Source of the DNA: Lindgomyces ingoldianus
Lineage: Eukaryota; Ascomycota; Dothideomycetes; Pleosporales; Lindgomycetaceae
DNA length: 64,000 nucleotides
NCBI RefSeq assembly: GCF_010093535.1
Contig: NW_022985179.1
Span: forward strand, 376,395 to 440,394
Direction of reading: 5' to 3'
Part shown: positions 35,376 through 47,800 of the stretch, piece by piece
Position numbering within the stretch: position 1 is the stretch's first letter
Layout of the letters: every line of letters starts with the position of its first letter
Made by a program: the position numbers and the translations under genes
Notes under the pieces: generated by a model
Told to the model about the DNA's origin: nothing
What the model saw: the letters and a program-made list of their open reading frames with translations, nothing else
Databases searched by the model: none

Positions 35376-35693
35376 TGTCACGATTGTGCACGAGTAAGGT
35401 TATAGAGCTTTACAGAGGTCTAGTTTAATTACTACGTGAGGTATCATAGTAGGTACAAGATGTTGTGTGAGGAATAGAAAGGTTTAGAAGGAAATTAGTA
35501 ATTAAATACTTAGCTTAAAAGTCTAAGCACTTTAGGTATAAATTAAGCCTATTCTAAGTTTAGTTAGTGTTAAGGTAGTTTATGCTTAAGTTTATGTCTA
35601 TGTTATGTTATATTTATGTTAGACATGCACTAATAATACTCTAGTACATGTCTAATACAGTTATGTCTAGGATCTAGGGAGGATGCTGTAACA
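35376..35693 (-). repeat. LTR of the gypsy element (3' LTR in element orientation)
   Basis: 318 bp, preceded by the target site GAGGC. It retains TGTCACGATTGTGCACGAG at its left edge, where the other LTR has TGTTATAATTATGCATAAG. The differences I compared between the copies are transitions. Confidence 0.9.
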
Positions 35694-38600
35694 GTACCTC
35701 TCCCCTTATTAGGAAGAGAATCTTTTACATTAGTAGTTCTAGCATTAAGTTATCTTTATTAGAGTATAAGTTTAGTTTAGATAGGTATTAAGTGTAAAAT
35801 TAGGTTACTATAAAGTTCTTTTATAAAGCTTTTATAAGTTCCTATAACAGTTTATTATATCTAGTCTATTTTATAAGGTATTTATAAATACATTTCTTTT
35901 TATTAAACTAGATCTGTTTAATGTCTTCTATAACATATTCTAGTTTATTATTTATAATAATAGGTTTAAGTAGCAGGTTTAGCTATCTAGGTAAATAGTT
36001 AGATTTAGAGGCTACTTAGCGCAGCAATAATACATAGAACATAGGGTGTATCTTTATGCTGTTAGGTAGAATTAATTAGTAAGTATGTAATAAAACTATA
36101 TAAGCTACTATAAAAAGGCTAAAGTTTTTTTAATTAAGTTTCTTTAATTATTAGTTTATTTAGATATTTCTAGTGTCTAGCTAGACCTTCTTGCTAGCTG
36201 CATACATAGGGGCAAGAGTTTAGAATTAGTTTATATACTCTTATTAAAAAGCTTAAGCCTATGTAAGCTTTTTATAAACATATTTAAATATATTTTAGAT
36301 TTTATTAATAAATCTATTTACATCTATTACTTATATAAATTAATAAGTTAGTTAGGGGGTATTTAAAAGTAGTTTAAATTTTATTTAAAGGTAGTATCTA
36401 TAGTTTACTAAAAACAGAGATACTTATGTTAATTTAAATATTATGTTATTAGCTTTAAACTATACTATAGCTAACTATTTTACCTAGTTATCTTACTAGT
36501 AGTTTATATACACTTATAGGACTTATTTTATTATAGTGTTTATATTTTTAGTCTAGCTATTAGTCTCTAAGTAAAAAGCTATAAATAAATAAAAAATAAT
36601 TTAAAGCTATTTATAAAGTTTATTCTAGAAGGCTAAGACAAACTGTGTACCTCTGTCTAATATAATTATGTTAGGTAGGCTATAGTAAACTTATACATAT
36701 TAGTAGAATAACTAGGCTATATTAAAGGTAGTTATAAAGAAACATAGTATTAAGTATTAATACTTAGTTAAGTAATTAATAACTACTATAATATTTATAT
36801 ATCTTTTAGATAAGAGTAGGTTTATAATAAAATTAATTAATATATTTTTCTAAGCTTATTTAGAGATTAGAAGCAGTTTAAGTAGGCTATTATACTTTTT
36901 TTAAAAGGCTTTTACTTTATAGTAAGTATAGCAACATAATACGTATTAGCGTACAGTATAGAACATGCAGGGCTAGTAGTACTCTCTCTGTAGTAGGTTA
37001 AGAGTCTTTCCTCTGCCTAGGTGTTCTCTAATAAGTAAGTTATGTATAATTTAAAGTAGTTTAATTCTTAGTTTATTAAAATTAAAAATTATAAGTTAGT
37101 TACAGTAATATAGCTTACTATTTTAGTTTTTATAGTTAGCTAGTGTTACCTTTTTTAACTAACTAGTGCTGTTTTAAAGTAAGTTTAAAGTTTCTTAGAT
37201 AAATTTATTATTTAAATACTTATTAGTAATAATTTAATTAATTATTTAATTTATTTTATTTAAGTTAAGGTCTAAAAATAGCTTAAGTTAAAGTAAAGTT
37301 TAGTGTTAAGCCTTTTACACTTCTTTTTAAGCAAGGACATCTTAGAATTGCCTTATAAAGGCATCTAGTTTTCCTCTGTTTTAACTAGAATAATAAGTAA
37401 TCTTAAAATTAAAATAAAATAGGTATTTAAACTAATAAGCTTATTAGTAGCTAAGTTATTTTATAGTTATAAAGTACTATAAGTTCTTATAGTTAAATAA
37501 AACCTATATTAGATGCGCTGCACCTTCTAGTTTAAGTTGCTATTATTTAAAGTAGCATACTATAGCAAGTAATTTTTTATTATAGATCTTATAATTACCT
37601 TCTATAAGACTTATTCTTTTTAAGAAATATGTAATAGGCCTAATAGTCTTATCTAGCTTAGTCTAGAAGAGAACTTCTACTACTATGTAGTCTAAGGCAT
37701 TAGCTTCTATAAGTATTAGTAGTTTAAAGTTAAAGTAGTAAAGTATTAAAGCTTTAGTAAAAGCTTTCTTTAGCTAGTTAAAGGACTATTAGTAATTTAA
37801 GTTAAAGTTAAATTAAATTTTTTTTTTAGTAAGTGTAATTATAAAGCTTACTTACTATAAAAAGTTATTAATAAATTATTAGTAGAAGTTAGTAAATTTT
37901 ATAAAAGCTTAAACATCTTTTACATTCTTTAAGTATTACTAATCTAGCATAGTCTAAACCTTAATAGGGTCTATTTAGATGCTATCTATAAAGATTATAT
38001 ATTTTAAATATGTAACCTTTAATTAGTAAAACTTGCATTTATCTATGTTAAGTTGCAAACCTGCTTCTTTTATAGCCTTTAGCACTAAGCGTATATGCTA
38101 TTTATGCTCTAAAAGGCTATTACTGTAGATTAAAATGTTGTTAATATACATAGTGTAAAACACATCTAAGTAGAGTTAGAGTAAGTTGTTTATAAAATGT
38201 TAAAAAGTACTAGGCGTGTTAGCTAAGCTAAAGAGCATTACTAGGTACTTAAATAGTTTATATTAGGTCTAAAACACTATTAGCTACTTATTACCTTTTA
38301 CTATTTTTAGCTTATTAAAAGTAGCAATAATATCTAACTTTATAAAATACTTTACTTTACTTAGTTAGCTTAAAGTTTTTTATAAAAAAAAATTAAGTAT
38401 TAGTTTTTAATAATAATAGTATTTAGTCTTTAGTAGTTAACATAAAATTAAAGCTTACCTCTAAGTTTCTTTATAAATAGTATAAGTAACACTACTAGTA
38501 AAAAGCTAGCTTAAATAAACTTTTTTTTTAAGTTTTTATTAAAGTATTTTTAAAGCACTTTTAATTTATTTAGTAACATCTTATATAGTAGCCTATAACT

Positions 38601-40718
38601 AGGTTATTTACTAGGCTTAAAAGTTATCTAGTAATTATATAAACATTATATTAAAAGCTTATTAAACTTATCTTAAAAAAAAATATGTAATAAGTTATAG
38701 TAGTCTTAAAGGACTATTATTTTTAAGTTAGTGTGTTTTTAAGAAGCTAAAGCTTAGTCTATATTAGAAATTATAACTACATAGATTTTATAATCTAGTT
38801 ATTAAGCTAAAGTTATAAATAAAGTAAGTTCTATATAGTAAATGTCTATCTACTATTTAAGTCTTAGTTTATGTTTAAATTAAGTAAGTAAAAATTTTTT
38901 AAAGGCTTTTTTTTTTTAAGTTTAAGTAGTTATTAAATTATTTTATATAGCTTATTTTAGTAAAAGGCCTAGCTTATTAGCCTTACTTAGGTAGTTCTTT
39001 TTTAAGTTATTAAAAAGTAAGTCTAAAAACCTTTTATATTAAGTGCTACTTAGGTGTTGTTTAGGTGTAAGTGTAAGCATATATCTTAGCATTAAGAAAA
39101 GTTAAAGTTTAAAACTTACTCTTAGTAATTAAAAGCAACTTTATACTAATACAGCTATAGTTATTTTAGAATTAAGTTATAACATTCTATATTTATTACA
39201 TAGAGCTTAATCTGCTTCTTATAGTGTTAGTAAGTAATTAAAATAGTTATAGTATAAAAAATAAAACCTTTTTTAAGTTATTTTCTATTAAATCTAGTTA
39301 AGTAAATTATTTAAGTAAGTAGTGTTAATTAAAGATTTAGTTTACATGCTAGTTTTTTATTAATATAACCTATGCTATTTACTTTTAAGTTAATAAAAGC
39401 TTATATTAAGGCTAATATAGTTTTTTATTATAAATATATAAAAATATTAACTTAGTACTTCTAGTTATTAGTAGAGGACTTAGCTTATAAGTTAGTAAAG
39501 ATCTAGTATTAAATTAGTTCTAGAGAGTAACTTAGCCCTAGAACAAGCCTTTTTATAGGCTTTTACTACTATAGCTGCAGCTATGTTAAAAGTAGTAAAG
39601 AGGATTAAAGCTTAAATATAAGTTAAAGCCTTTATAAAAATAAAATTAGAATAGTAAAAATTTTTAATAAATGCTAGCAGCGCTACTTACATAGACTTAA
39701 AAAAAAAGAATAAAGTAGTTTTAAAAAATATAACTATGCTTACTACACTTAAAGTATTAACTTTTTTTTTTATAATTTTTACACTTTCTAAAACTAACTA
39801 AAGCATAATTTAAATTAATTTTTATTATATTAAAGTTTTTATTTGCAACTACGCTAGTTTAGAGGCGTATTAGGGCTTGTACAGGGAGGAACCTTATGTT
39901 ATTATTATAGGTAGTAATTAAGTTTACATATGTGTTAAGGTTATTTAGAAGGGGTTCTTCTACTATAGCGCGTTACAGTTTAGTTAAGAGGGAGTTATAT
40001 AAGGCTGTAATTAGACCTATCTTATTTAGGCCTATATTAAATATAAGTTAGTAAAACTTAGTAAAGTGTAAAGTAAAGCTTTTTTTTTTTATTATAAAGT
40101 GTTTAGGTAACTTAAAGCTATTAACTTTTTATTTAAGTCTTTATAAGTTACTTATAAGAACACTATAAATTAATTTAAGTTAATAATATTTTTATTTATT
40201 AGTAAGTTAATTAAGGCTGTTATGTTATAGTTAAGTTAAAAGTAAGTGTATAGTAACTAAAAGTGTTTAAAAGAGAATTAGTCTATATTTTCTTTAAGTT
40301 TATATTAAAGCTTATATAAAAAAAAGGTAAGTCTTTTTATTTTTTATTAAATAGTAGGGGATTAGAGAGTTAGTTAGATTTTATTACTAAGTTAGAAAAG
40401 TTATAAGTTATAAGTAGTATTAGGTAGAAGAAAGTTAAGCTATCTCTAGACTTTTAAGTAAGCTTTAAGGCTAGTAAGTTTTTAGTTTCTACTACTATAA
40501 TAAAAGTTAAGGTAAAAATAGACTACTTAATAATATAAAGCTGTTTTTTAAAGTTTTTTTAAAAAGCTTTAAAGCTTATAATATAGTAGCTTTTTTATAA
40601 AGTAAGCGCTTTTTAAAAAGCTTCTTAGCTTACTTTAATAGCTTAAAGTTATATAAGTACTAAGCTTATTAGATTAAATTTAAAGGCTATTCTTAGCTAA
40701 AGTTTTAACATAATATAA

Positions 40719-41036
40719 TGTTATAATTATGCATAAGTAAGGTTATAGAGCTTTATAGAGGTCTAGTTTAATTACTACATAAAGTATTATAGTAGGTATA
40801 AGATGTTATGTAAGAAATAAAAAGGTTTAAAAGAAAATTAGTAATTAAATACTTAGCTTAAAAGTCTAAGCACTTTAAGTATAAATTAAGCCTATTTTAG
40901 GTTTAGTTAGTGTTAAGGCAGTTTATGCTTAAGTTTATGTCTATGTTGTGTTATGTTTATGTTAGACATGCACTAATAATACTCTAGTACGCGTCTAATA
41001 CAGTTATGTCTGGGATCCGGGGAGGATACTGTAACA
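40719..41036 (-). repeat. LTR of the gypsy element (5' LTR in element orientation)
   Basis: 318 bp, ending CTGTAACA and followed by GAGGC. It keeps GGGATCCGGGGAGGAT near its right edge, where the other copy reads AGGATCTAGGGAGGAT. Confidence 0.9.
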
Positions 41037-41041
41037 GAGGC

Positions 41042-42526
41042 GATGATGTTAATTAGAACGCCTAGAGGGCTAGCCTTACACTACTTATTAAGAAATGCTT
41101 TTTTCTCTTTAAAATGCTTTTTTATATTCTTAAACACTTTATAATTTTTACTAAATATAATTTATTAAGCAGTAAAGTTAATTATATAGTAGGCGCAACA
41201 TAGTTATTAATAGTAGAGGTTAAAGTTATATTTAATAGCTAAGGTGTTAATTATAAAGTTATTATTAGTAGTGTTATTAAAAATAAAGTAACTTAAGTTA
41301 TATACAGAAATTTTAAAGCTCTTAAGTATAGTGTTAATAATAGTAGTAATATTAACACTTATATGCTAGTCTATTAATAAGAGCAGGCTAAGTATGTAAT
41401 TATAAGGCGCGCTGTTGCAATTAAGGTGGTGTACATAGATTCTTATAAGTGCCTACTTGCTACCTGTTAATGTCTAATTATTAAGAGAAATGTGTATAGC
41501 TAATTATGTGTTATAAAGATAATTAATAATAGTAGGCACATATAACTTGTACTCTGCAATTATATAAGCTTATAAGGTGTTGTAGGACCTCTACAGCTCT
41601 GCCTTAGCTAACAAGTTAGCTTACTGTAACATAGCTTAAAAAGCAGCGCCCTTAATTATAAAAAGCGCCTAGTTATTAGCTACTACTTAGTTAAGCACTA
41701 ATTATAAAAAGTTTATACATAAAAAGCTTTTTATAATAAGGTTAGCAACACTCTAGAATACCCTAAGGCCTTTATAGTAAAGGTAGGCAAGTAGGGAGGA
41801 TTGCTAGAAGGGAGTTATAACGCAGAAAGTAGCTTTTAGGCTATTCTTATTAACACTGTAGCTAGCCTTACGCTTAGTAAGATAGCACATAATTAACATA
41901 GTTAATAAATTAGCTTAATAAAACTTATTAAAGTGCTTATAATAGTAGTAATAGCAGTAGAGCTAGTATAAGTGTTATTACTTATAGTGCTAGAGGTAAT
42001 ACTTATACTACTAAACTTAGCTTTTTTAACTACACTTTACTATATAAGCTAGCTTATAATAATTAAGTAAACATGTCTATTTAATGCTCTTATACATGTT
42101 ATTATTATTATTATTAATGTTAGTAGTAGAGGGGGTGCCTTTTATAAAGCTTTTATTAGCGTTAAGCTTTAACAGTGTGTTAGTAGCTAAATTAGTAGAG
42201 CTATTTTTAAAAGTAATTTATAAGGCTACACTTTTAAGCTGCTAGGTCTAGACTTTTATAAAGTTACTATTTATACCTTCTAAATAATTAGGCAACGCTA
42301 TATTAATAAAGAGAGGCGTTAGTAGGGTAAAAGAGGTAGTAGAGGCAGGTAAGTTAGTAGGCAGTAGAAGTTAAGAAATTTTAGATATATAGCACTAAGC
42401 CTAGTTAAGCAACTATTACAACTTTAAAGTCCCTTAAAGCTAAGCTGCCTTATACTATATTTACTACTCCTGCACACTAAAGAATTTTATATTCTTTAGT
42501 AAACTTAAGATCTTAGAGATTTAAGT
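41042..42526. other. Right interior part of the interrupted transposon
   Basis: About 1.5 kb of AT-rich sequence continuing the DNA transposon after the gypsy insertion. It has the same character as 34136-35370. There are stops in all frames and no recognisable motif. Confidence 0.55.
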
Positions 42527-42688
42527 CTATTAATTAAGTTAATTAAGTAGGCATAATTAAGTAGGCATAATTTACTTAATTAACTTAGTAAATTTTGCCT
42601 AGCTAATTAACTTAATTAATAGCTGTTAATTAAGTTAATTAAGTTAAGTTATTAAGTTAACTTAATTGTTGCTAACTCTACTCTTTGC

Positions 42689-44486
42689 TTGGACAGGAGC
42701 TTGTAATTTCCTCCTTGGAAGGCCATATCCTAGCCCATGGAGTTTGAGAGTGAGCTCCTTTGTTACTAGGGAAGGTATATAAATGCTCTGACCAATCGCT
42801 TTCAGGGTTGTAAACCAAACATTACAAAGATAGGTAGGATTGAAGTTCCTTCGCGCTTTCCTGATCTATACTTAAAGCAGCTGTGACAACCTTGCACACC
42901 CTAAACTTTACATTTATCATGCTTATAGGGCTCAAATCATCTCACGCATAAACGAGTAGTGGAGCCTCTAAAAGAACGACGTATGGTATATCCCTGGCCC
43001 ACCTCCCGAGACATAATTAATGCCAGCCCAGCCAGTATACCAGAAGCCTCATTCGCAATTTGCACCACCTACATTAAATCCAACCCCACTAGCAACAGCG
43101 GCTCCCTTAAAGTCTTTCTTCATCCACCCCCTAAAAAAATTACGCCCCTCAGCAAAAGTGTGTTTAATGAGGGTCAGCCATATTCCCTGCTCCCGGGGAA
43201 CATTCAACATAAGAGCACGTTTGATACCGTTGGATTTTACTTGTAAGCGTGCTGACACAGGCTACTAGCTCTGTATTTAGACAAGTTCAGCGTCTAAGTC
43301 GCGCGATAACCTTCCTATTGCAATCTTCAGATTTTAGCATAAAAGGAAAGACATACATGCCTCTTTTCGTACAAACACATTCCAGCCGCTAGCGCCCATT
43401 TTCCAGCCTTATTTCTATTAGCGTTATACTCAGAAGCATTTTGTAATACATATGCCTGACTATATCGACAATGAACTGTTGAGCACAAGGCAGACTACCC
43501 AAGCTTTGTTTTAGCTGCACCTATTCTACAAGCGTGTACGACGTTGGCCTCTTCAATTACCCCGGTTGCTTGCCTGCTAAATTCTCTATTTCCCTTGTGT
43601 GCTTTACCCCTAACATTAGAATTCCTTTGATTCTTATTCTTAAAATTGTGGTCGCTGCTGTCTTTGTCCTCGTCTAGACCAGTAATATTATAATTAACAC
43701 CTTACCGGGTGGACTGTACGTATAGGGTTTCCAGCAGCATAATCCGTAGTCACCGCTTCACGATATCGAAATTCGACTAGCGAGTGCATAAAGCCATTTA
43801 TGGTACTTATACCAGCGACTCACGAATAACTGAAGTCTAACATCACGTGACTTGGTAGATAATTTGCCCTGCATCACCAAATATGTCGCGTACAGCAATT
43901 AAAAGTTTTTGAACTAACGATGATGTTATCTCACAGCAGCAGAAGACCGCTGCCATCAACTTCGTAGATTTCAGCAACTGGCAGAGAGTAACATCTGTTG
44001 GCCCACAGTCTACATGATCGCTAGATCTGTAACTATTCCTACATTGCTTGTCTTAGCTCCCGAGATTGCTGCATTTGCATTTCTGAAAATTTGCTACCGC
44101 AGTCCTGAATTACACACCCTGGTCGTCGCTCTGCTGCCTAAGGCACTGTTTGAACTCCCTAGCGTTGACATATAGTTCCAGATACCTTCTTTTACTAGTG
44201 TTCCGGAGTATTGTAGCTTGTTGTGACGATCTACTCCTACTCTATGTCCCGTTAGAAAATGGCGTTGATTATCGGCTTGATGAAGAGTTAGCGTTCCGGC
44301 ATGTCTGGTTTGGTGTTCTAGAGCCATTCTAATGAAACTGGGTTGTCTGGCCGGAGAAATTATTCTATGTAAATTCTAAGACTGTGGCTAGTTCATTAAA
44401 TATTAAATGATCCCCCGTTGCTATTTTCAATATCTCAGTAAATCCCCTCCCCCAATCCTCTGGAACATACGCTTAAAGTCCGAGAA
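42689..44486. other. Normal-composition island without an intact gene
   Basis: About 1.8 kb. A TATATAAA at 42776-42783 with a nearby CCAAT sequence looks like a promoter, but no convincing frame follows. The minus-strand open stretch at 43049-43258 includes FKGAAVASGVGFNVGGANCE and then a TGA; it looks protein-like but I recognise no family. Other open frames overlap each other and are not supported. Confidence 0.45.
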
Positions 44487-44795
44487 CCGAATGAGATACT
44501 TGTAATACAAGCATAGGAATGACTTACGCACATCGTCTCCAATCCCTTGTATCCCGGAGGGACTCGTAGACGCTAGTATGTAAGCATCCGTTTCCCTATC
44601 CACGTAGATGAATTGCTGAAAATAGAAACGTAAGATCTATTGCTAAGAAGTTTTCGGCTCCACAAGGTATGACTTACCCTACATGCCTACAAACTAGTCT
44701 GTATATTGTTCGATTTTATCACTTCCTCGCTATTCTCACTATTTCCTACAGCTTCCCTCACTACCTCTTTAGTGATATAGACATTTCCTCTCCTT
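44487..44795 (-). pseudogene. Relic of an NLR-type repeat protein gene
   Basis: Minus-strand 44788-44687 reads GNVYITKEVVREAVGNSENS and then EEVIKSNNIQTSL before TAG. This strongly resembles the ITEEVVKAAAGN...GKEVM repeats found in fungal NACHT/NB-ARC and ankyrin-type proteins. Further on, 44615-44532 is exon-like: it follows a TTTTCAG acceptor, reads QFIYVDRETDAYILAST, and ends before a GTGCGT donor. Flanking sequence has stops in every frame. The two pieces may come from one decayed gene. Only the repeat similarity is recognisable, and only over about one unit. Confidence 0.4.
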
Positions 44796-44859
44796 ACTTA
44801 AGGTCGTCGCTCAACGATATTTTTGGTGTCTTAAACAAGCAGATTAGCCTTCCTTTCTA

Positions 44860-47800
44860 GGAAGAAGTGGGCTAGTCCTAATTAGGAATAATTACGTAAC
44901 AGCTCGCTTACGCGCACAGCTGCCACAATAAACAATCTAACCAACCTAGCTTCACATCTCCTCCTGCCACGCCCACTAACCCACCTAACTAGGGCAGTGC
45001 AACCTTACTAGCTAATTCTAAACTGCTAAGGACACTATAGGTACATATTTTACTTTATCTACATGTTTTAGGTTAAAATTTAATTAGAATAGCCTTTAAC
45101 ACTCTTTACTTACTTTTAATGCAGTAGATTATGTCTAATAATGCTATAATAACACTAAATAATAACTAGTTATAACTTAATAATAAGCCTTTATTACTAA
45201 AGATTAATACTAAGGTTATTATTAATTTCTAAGGTAAAGGCCTAACTAAAGGCTAAAACCTCTTAGCTAAAAAAGCTAGTACTAATAGTAATAGTAAGTT
45301 TTACTTTACATATGTTATAATTTAAAGCTAATTAAGAAAAATAAAAGCGCTAAATAATAATAAACCTACTTTATTAAATAATATATTATTAAGACCTACT
45401 TTTTTGCTTTTTATACTTAATATGTCCTAACTAGAAGACACGTAGTCTTACCTAAGTCTAATAGCATTACAGGCAGGACTAAACTAAATAGTGCCTGCCT
45501 GCGCCTTTAGCTAGACTAGACTATATAGCTTATAAGGCAGCTAAGATTAAAGCTAGTAATAGTATAGTAAAAGTGTAAGTAAATTTAGATTAATCTAAAT
45601 TAATATAACTTAAGAAAAAATTAAACTAATAATACTTTTTTATAGCCTACTTTTACTTATATTTAACCTATATCTAGCTATAGAGAATATTAGCAGTAAT
45701 TTACCTGTTAGCTAAGTTGTAGACTATATCTGCTACTGTAAGGTCTATATCTACAGGCCTAGGGTTAATATCTGCAGGCTTAGGGTCTGTACTAGAACAC
45801 CTAGTAGCTTTAATATAAAGCACCTTTATTTACTTTAGGCAGACTGTACCCTTTCTAGTAGCAGTTTATGCTACTATATTTCTAGTATAGCTATTATAAA
45901 TGTGGCATAGGTTAGGCTCTGCCTACTCTAACCCTAATTATTTTACTTTATTAAATAGATTTAGCTAAAGCTAGGTTAAAGCTAACTAAAAGTAAAAAAA
46001 AAAAAAAGATTATATTTTAGCTTAAACTTTTAAGTAGTAAATTTAAGCAGTTTAACTTTTTTATAAAAAACACTAATTTATATAAAATTATTAATTTAAA
46101 GCTGCTATATAAAGGGGTCTAGACTACTATAAAAATAATAGAACTTTTTAGGCGCCTAATAAACCCTAAGTTTATAAAAGATTTAAATATAAAAGTTATA
46201 ACAGCTTATTTAAAGTTAGTTAAAATGTAAATAAATTAAATTATTATAGTGTATATATAAGTTAATTTTTTTTAAAATAGCTTTAACTTAGTTCTAATTA
46301 AAGTTACACACTCTAAAGCAGCTAAGGCACTAGTAGCCTTTATAGTAGGTTAAATCTTATAAGATCTTTGCTAGAAATGCTTAAAAAAAAATAGTAAGTT
46401 TATTTACTATGTATATATTCTTAACTATTTTAGCTATAGTTATGCAAATTATTACTATAGTATAAAAAGTAAAAGTTATAATTTTTAAAATAAGTTATTT
46501 TTTTTTTTAAATAAAATATACCTAGATACTAATATATATTAGTAAATTAAACTAAATTTATTAAATAAAATAAAGTCTATTAGCTAAAAAAAAAAAAAGT
46601 AATACCTAAAAATATTACTACCTCTCTAAAAAGCATCCCTACTCTGTAGAAGAGTCTAGCTGTGCTAACATCTACTCTAACACTAAAAGGGCCTAGATTA
46701 GCTTTAACTAAGGTAGATCTAAGCTTTTAAAAAGCTACTTTAGTTTTAATTTATAATAAACTTACTATTTTTTATAATCTAGTTATAGCTTTTATAATTA
46801 ACTTATTTAGTTACTAAGTTCTAAGAACTAGAGCCTAGCCTATATAGTAAAATATGTATATAGCTTTACTAATTATAATTAAGTTATTTTAAAAAGTAAT
46901 TTTTATAAATAATAAATTACTATAGTCTTAGTTTAGTTAGGTCTAGAACTAGATTAAAGATATAATAGAACTTATAATAAATAAGTGCATAGAACTTAGT
47001 AAAGTAATATAGTCCCTATTATTCTAGTTTAACATAGTAGTAGATGTTAGCATAGCTTTTAATGCTAAAAAGGGCCTAGCTAATAGTAATAAAGAAGAGG
47101 TAAAAGGGCTTATAGATAACACTAACATAGCTAAGAGTTAATTTAAAGAAGATAAGAACTTAGAAGATACTAATAATAAAAAGTTTATAGCTACTAATAA
47201 TATAAAGGTTTCTACTAACACTTTTTTAAGTTTTAACTTTTTATTTATTAAAAAAGTTAAGACTTAATTAGCTATAAAATAATTTTATAATAAACACTTA
47301 ATCTAGTTAAAGTTAAGTAATATTAGAAAAAAAAAAGTTAAGACTATAGTAAATAATCTAGGCTGCACTAATATAACTATCCCTGTAAAAGGCACACTAA
47401 AAAAAAGAAAATTTTTTAAAAAGTGTAAGCATAGGCTTAATAATTATTAGTATTTTTTTTAGACTAATTAAAGTAGACCTTAAAAGCATTAAGTAGAGTT
47501 AGTAGAGTTGCTTTTAGTTTACTAAGTTTAGATAGTTAGTTTATTTTCTAGATAGATGTAAGTTAGTGTAGCAACAGTTTGCTCTAGCACTACACCTACT
47601 AATGCTTTTTTTGCTAGAGTTAATAGATTAACCTTATAATAATATACTTACTATATAAAAAACAGTGTTTATAATTTTATAATAGGTAGCTAATATAATT
47701 AGATTATAGGCTGCACATAACTATTTTTATAATAGATATAAAGTAAATTAGTAGCTATACATTATTAAGACTTTTAAAAAAATAATGCTAAAGCTTAAAA

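Larger units (their letters stand above)
35376..41036 (-). mobile_element. Complete, RIP-inactivated Ty3/gypsy LTR retrotransposon
   Basis: Two 318-bp LTRs, at 35376-35693 and 40719-41036, are flanked by the 5-bp duplication GAGGC (35371-35375 and 41037-41041). On the minus strand the LTR starts TGTTACAG. A polypurine tract (AAGGGGAGAGG) sits just before the LTR at 35693, so the element is transcribed from right to left. In that direction reverse transcriptase is readable around 38150: a LYLDVF segment, then YINNILIYSNSLLEHK, where the family has YIDDILIYSN. EAGLQLNIDKCKF and VKDVQAFIKFTNFY follow. The two catalytic aspartates have become asparagine through G-to-A change, and many tryptophan/glutamine codons are stops. 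It is inserted in an older DNA transposon. Gag, protease and integrase are too damaged for me to delimit. Confidence 0.93.
33998..42680. mobile_element. RIP-degraded DNA transposon with 8-bp TSD, interrupted by a gypsy element
   Basis: The left end begins CAGAGTTGGCAACAATCAAG; the right end read inward is TAGAGTTAGCAACAATTAAG. The three differences are all transitions. CTCTTTGC flanks both sides (33990-33997 and 42681-42688). The CAGAG start and 8-bp duplication fit hAT. Taking out the nested retrotransposon and one copy of its 5-bp target site leaves about 3.0 kb, the same size as the element at 19889-22956. The transposase is not readable. Confidence 0.86.
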
